Shown: positions 1 through 6,433 of the stretch, in pieces
Numbering within the stretch: position 1 is the first letter of the stretch
Layout: the number at the start of each line of letters is the position of its first letter
DNA from: Desulfamplus sp.
Lineage (GTDB): Bacteria > Desulfobacterota > Desulfobacteria > Desulfobacterales > Desulfobacteraceae
Direction of reading: 5' to 3'
Assembly (NCBI GenBank): GCA_015233755.1
Contig: JADFXA010000124.1
Span: 1-6,557, forward strand
DNA length: 6,557 nucleotides
Made by a program: the position numbers and the translations under genes
The notes under the pieces: model-generated
Databases searched by the model: none
Seen by the model: only the letters and a program-made list of their open reading frames with translations
Told to the model about the DNA's origin: nothing

Positions 1-72
1 AGACGGCGAAGTAGTTCGCGCATTCGGTGAGTCCTTTTTTATTATTATGATTTTATCTTCTGCAAAGCTCAT
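1..72 (-). CDS. Possible 5' end of a gene running off the left edge (partial, uncertain)
   Basis: On the minus strand an ATG at 72-70 opens a frame that stays open to the window edge for 24 codons, beginning MSFAEDKIIIIKKDSPNA. It lies 72 nt downstream of the TolC-family stop, with no obvious terminator between, so it could be the third gene of the same operon. No Shine-Dalgarno is visible before this ATG. A competing reading starts at ATG 23-21 in another frame (MRELLRR...) and has a good AAGGA at 36-32, 8 nt upstream. Only one of the two can be right. The Lys/Ile-rich start loosely recalls the cytoplasmic leader of MotB/OmpA-type proteins, but this is too short to name a family. Confidence 0.35.
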   Translation of the reverse strand, partial: MSFAEDKIIIIKKDSPNARTTSPS

Positions 73-144
73 TTTTATTCAATAAAATCAAGTGATAAAT
101 TTCAAGTTTTTGAGGAAATATATCGTTAATGCGGGAGGATTTTT

Positions 145-1665
145 CTAATACTCATTAAACATATCTAAATCAAGACCACCCATAACTTCAAGCAGAGAAA
201 ATATTGCAAATGATATATCTATCTTTGCAGCATAACTGTCGCTTCTTGCATTAATAAGGGCGGTTTCTCCTGCAAGAATATCCATCAAAGAGCGGTTGCC
301 TAATGCACGTTCTTCTCTTGCAAGTTTCAAGAATGCTGCTGTAAGGTCTGCTTGCTGGGTTAAAGTCAATGTTGTCTGCTCTGCTGTTTTAAGCCTTTGC
401 CAAGCACTTCGAGCCGTTTTTTCAATTAACTTAGCCTTGTCAATAACCAAATTTTTCTCTTTAACCATGGTCTCTCTTGCAGCCTTTATCTTATTATTCT
501 CAATAAGGCCGAGATTTATCTTCTTTTTAAGAACAACGCTTGCTTTATACTCTTTTTTATTCCCAAAAGTTGCGTTGTAATTATCTGAAACATCTCCCTC
601 AAGTGCAAATTCAATATCAGGGTATAGTGCTTTGTTTTTTTCACTTCTGATGTCAGTCTCAACAACTGACTCTTTGTTTTTAGCAAGCAAAAGATCGAGG
701 TTGCTATCTAAAGAGACTTTAAGCACAATTTCAAGAGCATTAGGTATAGAGATCATCTTGTAGGTGTCAATTGGTCTCATCTTGGCAATATCTTCTGGCA
801 ATTTATCAAATATCTCTAAATATCCACTCTCTGCCAAGCTATACTCACCCTCGTTTCTTTGGCGTCTTGATATTGCACCTGCAAGTTGTGATTTTGATTG
901 AAGAACATCTGTTGTGTAACCATAACCTTCTGCAACACGAATCTCCTCAAGACCCGTTTGGCGGCGAATATTCTCTTCTGATTGAATTGAGTATTGAAGC
1001 ACAATATATGCTCTATGAAGTCTTTGGTATGCTGTTGCTGCATCAGCAATCAATCTTTGGCGAATTTTTTCAAGATTAAGCTCTTGCTCTTCGAGTTGAC
1101 GTCTTGCCTTGTCAACTGCTGCATCAGTTTTACCAAAATCCCATAAAAGTTGGGTTAGCTTTAATTTGCTTTGGCTATACTGTTCAGGAAGTATCTCTCC
1201 ATACTCATCTTCTCGTCCAGCTTCAATTGTTAGTTCAAGCTCTGGATAACGTGCCCCAAATCTTATTCTTATCTGTTCTTTAGCAGCTTTTACAGCCGCT
1301 TCAGCACTTTTAATTCGTTCATGGTTTGCAAGTACTGGTTTCAAAATATCGTGGAAATATTGATTTCCAGATTCATTATCTGGATTTTCAGATAATAATT
1401 TTAAATCTTGAAAATTGGGTTCTGTATTTTGCAACTGAGGTTTTGAATTTTGCAACTCCAATTCCAAATCTTCTGGCTCTGAATCATCTTCTTCATCTAT
1501 ATCTATTGGTGGTTTTGCTATTGCTAATAGTTTTGTTATTGCTGTTTTTGTCTCTCTCTTCTTTGACATTTTTTTTAAAGGCCGTGCAAAAAGCTCGTTT
1601 ATTGGAAATGTTATTGAAGAGACAAAAATAAAAATAATAACAGTATTTATAATTCTGTATAACAT
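145..1665 (-). CDS. TolC-family outer-membrane channel protein
   Basis: Outer-membrane efflux/secretion duct of the TolC (OEP) family, 506 aa from the chosen start. TolC proteins form trimeric barrels that extend as a periplasmic alpha-helical tunnel and serve type I secretion or efflux systems. Residues 1-27 are a signal peptide (MLYR, hydrophobic stretch, ...NELFA before RP). An acidic, low-complexity linker follows at about 55-70, then short repeats at about 72-90. Two OEP repeats follow, about 105-287 and 310-498, each long amphipathic coiled coil with beta-strand segments. The first has a TQLLWDFGK strand (W175) and the stretch SEENIRRQTGLEEIRVAEGY, which recall the AggA/LapE-like branch used with type I secretion. 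The ATG at 1665 is preferred over a TTG at 1731: it directly precedes a proper signal sequence and has an AGGA 5 nt upstream. The longer form would add 22 cationic/Cys residues and overlap the upstream gene. It follows the channel-fusion gene after 7 nt. No membrane fusion protein or ABC exporter is visible in the window, so its transport partner is unknown. Confidence 0.9.
   Translation of the reverse strand: MLYRIINTVIIFIFVSSITFPINELFARPLKKMSKKRETKTAITKLLAIAKPPIDIDEEDDSEPEDLELELQNSKPQLQNTEPNFQDLKLLSENPDNESGNQYFHDILKPVLANHERIKSAEAAVKAAKEQIRIRFGARYPELELTIEAGREDEYGEILPEQYSQSKLKLTQLLWDFGKTDAAVDKARRQLEEQELNLEKIRQRLIADAATAYQRLHRAYIVLQYSIQSEENIRRQTGLEEIRVAEGYGYTTDVLQSKSQLAGAISRRQRNEGEYSLAESGYLEIFDKLPEDIAKMRPIDTYKMISIPNALEIVLKVSLDSNLDLLLAKNKESVVETDIRSEKNKALYPDIEFALEGDVSDNYNATFGNKKEYKASVVLKKKINLGLIENNKIKAARETMVKEKNLVIDKAKLIEKTARSAWQRLKTAEQTTLTLTQQADLTAAFLKLAREERALGNRSLMDILAGETALINARSDSYAAKIDISFAIFSLLEVMGGLDLDMFNEY
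1398..1460. repeat. Degenerate 21-bp tandem repeat inside the TolC-family gene
   Basis: Two clear copies with 21-bp period (1419-1438 and 1440-1459) share the core ATTTTGCAACT. A more diverged third unit lies at 1398-1417. In the protein the period is seven residues, reading roughly LQNSKPQ, LQNTEPN, FQDLKL in the linker between signal peptide and the first OEP repeat. In-frame tandem repeats of this kind can change copy number by slippage and would alter linker length without breaking the gene. Confidence 0.6.
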
Positions 1666-1670
1666 AGCAT

Positions 1671-1674
1671 TCCT
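1671..1674 (-). promoter_or_regulatory. Ribosome binding site of the TolC-family gene, overlapping the upstream stop codon
   Basis: AGGA on the minus strand sits 5 nt before ATG 1665-1663 and shares bases with the TAG stop (1675-1673) of the upstream fusion gene. This supports the ATG start and suggests translational coupling of the two genes. Confidence 0.6.
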
Positions 1675-4639
1675 AAATATTTTGAGGAGTTGGTGTCGTT
1701 TTTTGCAGCAAAGAGGGCTTTTTAGCCTCAATAGTGTTTACAGCATCCTCTAAATTATTCTCTTCAATAGGGTCTAAAGAGATATTTTCTGCTGTAAATC
1801 TCTTCCAGACAGCGTTCCAAAGTTTTCCTCTTAGAGCAAACTGATTTTTCCAGTTGGATACCCATACACGAATTACATACTCAGAAACCCAATTGTTAGC
1901 AAGAGCTTTTACTCCAAGAAAGGCATGTGCAGGTGGTTTTACCGAATTTGCATCTGGAACGCTGTCAATTATCTCTTTAAGCAGCTTTAAAATTTTATCA
2001 GGTTCATGTTTTGTAGATACTTGAATTGGAATATCAATTCTTATGCTATCTTTAGAGTAGTTGACAACCACAGCACTTGCAACAACTCCATTAGGGATTG
2101 CAACAACATGATTTGTTAATGTCTGAAGCCTTATAGTACGCCATGTCATATCAATAACATTTACATTGTCAATATCCTTGATTTTGATCCAATCTCCAAT
2201 TGAGAAAGGACGTTCTAAGTTTATTATTATACCAGAAAAGATATTTGCAATATTTCCCTGTACCGCTAAACCTATAATCATTGTAAAGAGACCGCTTGTT
2301 GCAAGAAGGCTTGTAAGTTTTTGTCCTAATACAAATGCAACTATTCCAAAGAAGGCAAACATATATATAACTGCTGCTCCAGATTTTCTAATAACATTTG
2401 GTATTTTACGTTTTGTCCTTCTTTCAAGAGGATCCCATATAAAACGTTCAAATGCAATTATAAGAAGTGTTGCAGGTACAATCCACCAGAGCATGTCATA
2501 ACCCTTAATCAAGTCTTCAATATAATGGATAGAGATATTGTGTTTAATTGCAGAGTTTACGGATAGATTGCCAATTGATAGGAGTAGTAACGGCCAAAAA
2601 CATACTCTAATAAACCAAGAAGATGTAAGCCAAAACATACCTTTAAGCCTTTTGTCGATAAACCATGCAACAATGCTCCCTACAATACCAAAGATCCCTA
2701 TATATATTAAATATTCGCTTGGAACGATTGTTCTAAAATCAATTCTATCTTCGCTAAACACAACTCCATAATCAACGCGAGAAAAGTCTGGATCTGTTGC
2801 TCCATAACCGACATATATTGGGCTTCCAAATGAAGATGTTGTAAATATTCTTTGCGATAACCATGCATCATCAATTCTCCAACCAAAAGCTGGATTTAAT
2901 GCTCTTCTTGCATTAAGCTGGCCTCTTAAGGTTACTTGTTTGTCGAACCCCATGCCAAGCATATCAACAACATATATAACATTGTTGCGATTTAAGTTTT
3001 TATGATGAAATGAAAACCCCATTAAATGTTTACCATAACTAAGCTTAGTATCAAGAAAATCGATGCTGAATTTCCCTTTTATACGATAGAGCCTAAAAGA
3101 TATATCTTTCTGTTCACTGCTTTCAATTGGCTCATTTAACTTAATTTCTGCACTATCATTTTTAACATCCGCAACAGCATTTAAAAATTCAATATCTGCT
3201 GGGTTAAATTTGCCCCTATACCTAAACCATATTGAACAATCAACTACAGCACTATAATTTTTACGATTGATATCTGTAATTTCATGTACCTCAATACCCG
3301 TATAAATAACATTTGTTTTATACATAAAACGGTCATTAACATAAAGTACTCTGCCGCTTTTGATCTCTTCAAAATAGTTGACAGAGCTATTGCTTTTAAT
3401 AGGTTGAAGCTGAGTTGGTGCAGCAATAATATTGTGGCCATTGTAAATTCCAACCTGAACAGGCTTTTGATGTTTACTCGATGTTGAAAACCATGTTTTG
3501 CCAGTAACTCCATCATTTGCACTTTCAGGTGTTATAAGAGAATTCAAATAATTTATTACCGCTGAACGACATTTTTCTACAGATGGCTTACCCTCTGTTT
3601 CATCTCTCATTATCGCTTTAAAAGCAATTTTTCCAGCATCGTAAGCGTATGCTGCTATCCAATCTGGTGTGGAACCAAATTTTTCCATATATTTATTTTT
3701 AAATTGTTGGGCCTGTTCCCCAGCAGTATCATAAAGAAGAGGGGATGCCATAACAATTCCGTCAGTGTATGCAGCAACTTTATCTTTATCTTTTACAAGC
3801 CCTGCAATTGCTTCTGTAAAGCCTGTTGTACCAACAACATCTATTCCAACTATCAGATTTTTAATAGAGACATCTCTTGCCTTAACAACAAAATTTGCAG
3901 CAGAAGAGGCATCTCCTGCGAAAAAAATAGTTCCAAGATCTTTTAAATCTTTAATTTGTGCAATTATACCATCAATTGACGATGACATATTATTAGGATT
4001 AAAACTATATGTGTAATGAATTTGAGTGCCAAATCTTGCATAAACAGATGTAAAAGCATCTGCCATATTTTTTCCATGAGGTGAATCAGAGTAGATGATA
4101 GTAACTATTTTATTGCCAAGAACATTTCGGGTATAGTTTGCAATAAATCCTGTTTCACTATTTGAATCCGTAACTGTAGCATATATATTGGGATATTTAT
4201 TTAGCGTATCGGGAGAAGATTCTGTTGAAGATATATTAATAAACGGTATATTAGCTCTTTCATATATTTTACTAACAGATTCAATAGCTTCAGAGCCCAT
4301 ATATCCTACTATAGAGACCATTTTCTCTGTGTTTACCAACTCATTAGCAGAATTAGCTGCTCCTTCATTACTATCTTTAGTATCTGATTTTTTAATTTCA
4401 AGACGCAAATTATTTTCTGTTACCTCTTTGTTGTTATTTACCTCATCTACTAATACACTTACACCTCGCTCAATTGAAGTTCCAATACCAGCTTCTAATC
4501 CTTCAAATGGGGCAGATATGCCTATATAATAAATTTCATTGCTTCTAATAAACCAAGTCTTCTTAACTATTAATGAAGCAATGCTACCTAAGAAAATAAT
4601 TAAAAGAATAATAAGTGTTAATCGATGGTGTTGTTTCAC
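1673..4639 (-). CDS. Periplasmic-binding / Cys-loop-LBD-like / MscS fusion channel
   Basis: A 988-aa inner-membrane protein that looks like a ligand-regulated MscS-type channel. Domains in order: membrane anchor, about 7-26; type I periplasmic-binding fold (Peripla_BP_6/LivJ-like), about 36-400, with ISSTESSPDTL (136-146) at the usual ligand Ser/Thr position and YAYDAGKIAFKAI (331-343); beta-sandwich resembling prokaryotic pentameric ligand-gated channel LBDs, about 428-640 (VDCSIWFRYRG, FNPADIEFLNA, YRIKGKF, then a beta10/pre-M1-like FSEDRIDFRTIVP); membrane helices at about 643-661, 669-690, 713-733 and 755-775; MscS pore helix, about 778-806 (IIGLAVQGNIANIFSG), with RPFSIGDWI (810-818), AIPNG (847-851) and the cytoplasmic MscS domain to about 945; disordered tail. 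An ungapped match to E. coli MscS puts Q112-G113 at Q794-G795 and the L105/L109 seal at M787/L791. Basic loops at 663-666 and 740-751 support a periplasmic sensor and cytoplasmic C-terminus. The start is GTG with a strong SD. PBP and MscS calls are firm; the LBD call rests on pattern resemblance. Confidence 0.9.
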   Translation of the reverse strand: MKQHHRLTLIILLIIFLGSIASLIVKKTWFIRSNEIYYIGISAPFEGLEAGIGTSIERGVSVLVDEVNNNKEVTENNLRLEIKKSDTKDSNEGAANSANELVNTEKMVSIVGYMGSEAIESVSKIYERANIPFINISSTESSPDTLNKYPNIYATVTDSNSETGFIANYTRNVLGNKIVTIIYSDSPHGKNMADAFTSVYARFGTQIHYTYSFNPNNMSSSIDGIIAQIKDLKDLGTIFFAGDASSAANFVVKARDVSIKNLIVGIDVVGTTGFTEAIAGLVKDKDKVAAYTDGIVMASPLLYDTAGEQAQQFKNKYMEKFGSTPDWIAAYAYDAGKIAFKAIMRDETEGKPSVEKCRSAVINYLNSLITPESANDGVTGKTWFSTSSKHQKPVQVGIYNGHNIIAAPTQLQPIKSNSSVNYFEEIKSGRVLYVNDRFMYKTNVIYTGIEVHEITDINRKNYSAVVDCSIWFRYRGKFNPADIEFLNAVADVKNDSAEIKLNEPIESSEQKDISFRLYRIKGKFSIDFLDTKLSYGKHLMGFSFHHKNLNRNNVIYVVDMLGMGFDKQVTLRGQLNARRALNPAFGWRIDDAWLSQRIFTTSSFGSPIYVGYGATDPDFSRVDYGVVFSEDRIDFRTIVPSEYLIYIGIFGIVGSIVAWFIDKRLKGMFWLTSSWFIRVCFWPLLLLSIGNLSVNSAIKHNISIHYIEDLIKGYDMLWWIVPATLLIIAFERFIWDPLERRTKRKIPNVIRKSGAAVIYMFAFFGIVAFVLGQKLTSLLATSGLFTMIIGLAVQGNIANIFSGIIINLERPFSIGDWIKIKDIDNVNVIDMTWRTIRLQTLTNHVVAIPNGVVASAVVVNYSKDSIRIDIPIQVSTKHEPDKILKLLKEIIDSVPDANSVKPPAHAFLGVKALANNWVSEYVIRVWVSNWKNQFALRGKLWNAVWKRFTAENISLDPIEENNLEDAVNTIEAKKPSLLQKTTPTPQNI

Positions 4640-4644
4640 TGTAA

Positions 4645-4650
4645 CTCCTT
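4645..4650 (-). promoter_or_regulatory. Strong ribosome binding site fixing the GTG start of the fusion channel gene
   Basis: The minus strand reads AAGGAG, then a 5-nt spacer TTACA, then GTG (4639-4637). This near-consensus Shine-Dalgarno is the reason to accept the non-ATG start. The resulting N-terminus, MKQHHRLTLIILLIIFLGSI, is a basic stretch followed by a membrane helix, as expected for an exported sensor. Confidence 0.85.
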
Positions 4651-4801
4651 AGAAGATGATCTTATGGTCTAAAAGTCTCTATAGTTTTATTATGAGATGT
4701 AAATAACTCAAGCATTTAACGGTTATTTAAGAGGGTGCTTAACTCAAAATATGCTTTTATGTCAAGTGTTGTGATTTGTATGATTATTTGAGCCATTTAT
4801 C

Positions 4802-4831
4802 TTGACTTAAAATCTTTCATTTGACTATAAC
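4802..4831 (+). promoter_or_regulatory. Candidate sigma70-type promoter for the PilZ gene
   Basis: TTGACT (4802-4807) and TATAAC (4826-4831) each match the -35 and -10 consensus at five of six positions and are 18 bp apart. Transcription would start near 4838 and leave a leader of about 130 nt before the PilZ ATG. A second TTGACT (4821-4826) overlaps the -10 region. Judged from sequence only. Confidence 0.45.
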
Positions 4832-4861
4832 ATGTTTACAATATTCTCATTTGTTTTTAAA

Positions 4862-4877
4862 TTTGAACTACTTCAAA
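4862..4877. repeat. Short palindrome in the PilZ leader (possible operator)
   Basis: TTTGAA-CTAC-TTCAAA is a perfect 6-bp inverted repeat with a 4-nt centre, about 25 nt downstream of the predicted PilZ transcription start. It is followed by A rather than T on the plus strand, so it does not look like a terminator. It could be a binding site for a dimeric regulator, though AT-rich DNA yields such palindromes by chance. Confidence 0.3.
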
Positions 4878-4968
4878 AAACATTCTTATCAAGTAAAATC
4901 AAAGTCAAAGTTAAAGGGTCAATTCAAGTTTTGCAATAAACTCTATTTAAGGGGTAAATCGAGATAAG

Positions 4969-5352
4969 ATGCTTGATAATATACTAAATTTTTTTAAAAA
5001 GAGTAAAAGAGCTTCTGCACGTTTACCGTTTGGTGTGATGTTTAAATATCATTACAATAACAGAGACTACATGGGGCTCTTAAAAGATATTAGTGTTAAT
5101 GGATTTGGTTTTTTCTCATCACACTATCTTGAAGTAGGAGAGGAGATTACGATGGAAGTTGTAGTTGATTGTAAAGAGCCAGATGCTAAGTTAAAATGGG
5201 TTGTGTTAAAGGAAAAAGCAAAGATAAGGTGGGTTGCTCTTAACCATTCATCAAAACCTGTTGATTATGATATTGGATGCGAATTTATCGAACCAGACAA
5301 TAAAACGCGTGAAAAACTTACTACAATTTTAAATCAGATGTTAAAGGCGTAG
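4969..5352 (+). CDS. Stand-alone PilZ-domain c-di-GMP-binding protein
   Basis: A 127-aa single-domain PilZ protein, the cytoplasmic class that binds cyclic di-GMP and passes the signal to motility, adhesion or exopolysaccharide machinery through protein contacts. Both binding motifs are intact: RxxxR at R14-A-S-A-R18, and DxSxxG at D40-I-S42-V-N-G45, followed by the beta-barrel (GFGFFSS, EITMEVVV, KIRWVAL, DIGCEFIEP). A C-terminal helix (about 110-126) closes the domain. There is no signal peptide or membrane segment. The ATG at 4969 has only a weak SD (GAG, 4961-4963, 5 nt upstream); a better AAGGGG at 4949-4954 is 14 nt away, rather far. The start is still preferred because the basic N-terminal segment leads straight into RxxxR. 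It is divergent from the channel/TolC pair and convergent with the DegV gene. The output partner cannot be told from the sequence. Confidence 0.9.
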   Translation: MLDNILNFFKKSKRASARLPFGVMFKYHYNNRDYMGLLKDISVNGFGFFSSHYLEVGEEITMEVVVDCKEPDAKLKWVVLKEKAKIRWVALNHSSKPVDYDIGCEFIEPDNKTREKLTTILNQMLKA

Positions 5353-5380
5353 GTTATACAAATGCTCTATCTTTGAAAGT

Positions 5381-5404
5381 GAGGAGTGCGATTAACAACT
5401 CCTC
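5381..5404. terminator. Hairpin between convergent PilZ and DegV genes, possible bidirectional terminator
   Basis: GAGGAGT (5381-5387) pairs perfectly with ACTCCTC (5398-5404) across a 10-nt loop. It lies 28 nt after the PilZ stop and 8 nt beyond the DegV stop, where a shared terminator is expected. Neither side is followed by a strong T-run (TTAACTATTTA on plus, ACTTTC on minus), so efficiency is doubtful. Confidence 0.5.
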
Positions 5405-5412
5405 TTAACTAT

Positions 5413-6264
5413 TTACTCATGTTTCCAAAAAGTAACACCCATTGTTTCAGGTCCTGTGTTGATTCCAATTGATGGTCCAAAATATGTAACGTAAATTTTT
5501 TTGCATTTGAACGTAGAGTTAAATATTGATATAAGACTTGGAACATAAGTCTGCTCTTTGGCATGGGATATTGATATAGTAACAGGAGATTTCCCAATAT
5601 CTTGAGTCAATGTATCCATAAGTGAAAGCAGAAGATTTTGCTGTTTCCCAAATAATTTTGTTTTAACAACTAACTTACCATCTTCAATACCCAAAACAGG
5701 TTTTATCCCCATTGCTGATGCAAAAAATGCTTTTGCCCCACTTATTCTGCTGCTCTTTTTTAGATATTTTAGAGTTGGAATTGCCATGTATGTAGAAACC
5801 TTACTCGCAACATCCTCTACTTTTATAAGTATCTCTTCAAAAGTCTCTCCATTTTTCAAAAGTTTTGCAGCTTCAATAACAATTAATCCTAACCCCATAC
5901 CACACTGTTTAGTGTCAATCACTTCGATTTTACAGTTATGTTTATGTTTAAAATCATTATGAACACTTAAAACATTATCGTAAGTTTTGCTTAAATAGCT
6001 CGAACAGTGAATGAAGATAAGCTCGTCGTATTCTTGAGTAAGTTTGAGATATAACAAAGCAAATTCCTCATATGAAACAGCACTAGTTGACATTGTGTTG
6101 AAACTGTCAAAACGGTCATAAAAATCCTCTATTTTGATCTCAACTCTATCCTTCATTACTTTGCCATCAAGAATAACATTAACTGGTAATACTTTTATTT
6201 GCAGTTCATCTATGATTTGTTGAGGTAGATCTGATGTGCTATCAGTAACAATCAATCTTTTCAT
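5413..6264 (-). CDS. DegV-family fatty-acid-binding protein
   Basis: A 283-aa cytosolic protein of the DegV (FakB-like) family, of normal length. Characterised members bind a fatty acid and, with the kinase FakA, present it for phosphorylation; that role is known from Firmicutes. Family landmarks: TDSTSDLP (7-14) at the N-terminus; TSAVS (60-64), where TSxPS is usual; SSYLSKTYDN (88-97), usually LSGTY; VIDTKQCGMGLG (115-126); IPTLKYLKKSSRISGA (162-177), usually LRKGGRI; GIKPVLGIEDGKL (186-198); and GPSIGINTGPETMG (263-276), the C-terminal lipid-head-group region. The ATG at 6264 has AAGGAG 5 nt upstream, so the start is well supported. The gene is alone on its transcript, with PilZ convergent downstream. 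No FakA (Dak2-domain) gene is in the window, so phosphate transfer is not shown. Family assignment is firm; lipid binding is inferred. Confidence 0.9.
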   Translation of the reverse strand: MKRLIVTDSTSDLPQQIIDELQIKVLPVNVILDGKVMKDRVEIKIEDFYDRFDSFNTMSTSAVSYEEFALLYLKLTQEYDELIFIHCSSYLSKTYDNVLSVHNDFKHKHNCKIEVIDTKQCGMGLGLIVIEAAKLLKNGETFEEILIKVEDVASKVSTYMAIPTLKYLKKSSRISGAKAFFASAMGIKPVLGIEDGKLVVKTKLFGKQQNLLLSLMDTLTQDIGKSPVTISISHAKEQTYVPSLISIFNSTFKCKKIYVTYFGPSIGINTGPETMGVTFWKHE

Positions 6265-6376
6265 AAAAACTCCTTTTTATATTTTTGAAGATGATAGGGA
6301 TAATTAATGAAGGTGATGAAATTTTAATATAAGATTTTATGAAGGTTTAATTTAATCTTTAGAATATATCAAGCAT

Positions 6377-6402
6377 AAAGATGGGAATATGATTCCATCT
6401 TT
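6377..6402 (+). terminator. Hairpin with T-run, terminator-like on the plus strand
   Basis: AAAGATGG (6377-6384) pairs with CCATCTTT (6395-6402). Past a one-base bulge, AAT and ATT add three more pairs around an ATG loop. The T-run at 6400-6404 is partly inside the stem. No plus-strand gene lies upstream within the window, so if it is a terminator it would end an antisense or small transcript. It could instead be a structural or processing element upstream of degV. Confidence 0.35.
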
Positions 6403-6433
6403 TTCAAATTTTATATCCACTTAAATAAAAAGG

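Larger units (their letters stand above)
4640..4968. other. Divergent intergenic region between the channel/TolC pair and the PilZ gene
   Basis: This 329-bp AT-rich region has no credible gene. It must contain the start signals of both divergent transcripts. For the minus strand a perfect TTGACA lies at 4765-4760, but the hexamers 16-18 nt downstream (such as TTAAGC) are poor -10 matches, so that promoter is not assigned. TAACTCAA occurs twice in direct orientation (4704-4711 and 4740-4747), 36 bp apart, between this TTGACA and the channel gene. The plus-strand promoter and a small palindrome are listed separately. No recognised riboswitch, including a c-di-GMP GEMM motif, was seen. Confidence 0.6.

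Noticed and set aside
2..85. Plus-strand open frame from the left edge ending at TAA 83-85, reading DGEVVRAFGESFF...
   Set aside because: It could be the 3' end of a plus-strand gene, but the last half is hydrophobic, AT-rich filler. A minus-strand gene start with SD fits the same bases at least as well. Too short to call.
1666..1731. Upstream TTG start extending the TolC-family protein by 22 residues
   Set aside because: The extension is cationic and cysteine-containing, would bury the signal peptide, overlaps the upstream gene by 59 nt, and lacks the SD that precedes the ATG at 1665.
2166..2501. Plus-strand open frame of 111 codons inside the channel gene, and similar ones at 771-1079, 1326-1631, 3765-4016 and 4188-4529
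   Set aside because: All lie antisense to strongly coding sequence with recognisable domains, have no family resemblance, and reflect the low stop density opposite real genes.
4710..4740. Possible hairpin AAGCA ... TGCTT in the divergent region
   Set aside because: Only 5 bp of pairing across a 21-nt loop with no T-run; not distinguishable from chance.
4760..4765. Perfect TTGACA on the minus strand as the -35 of the channel operon
   Set aside because: No acceptable -10 hexamer at 16-18 nt spacing, so a full promoter call is not supported; noted in the intergenic entry only.
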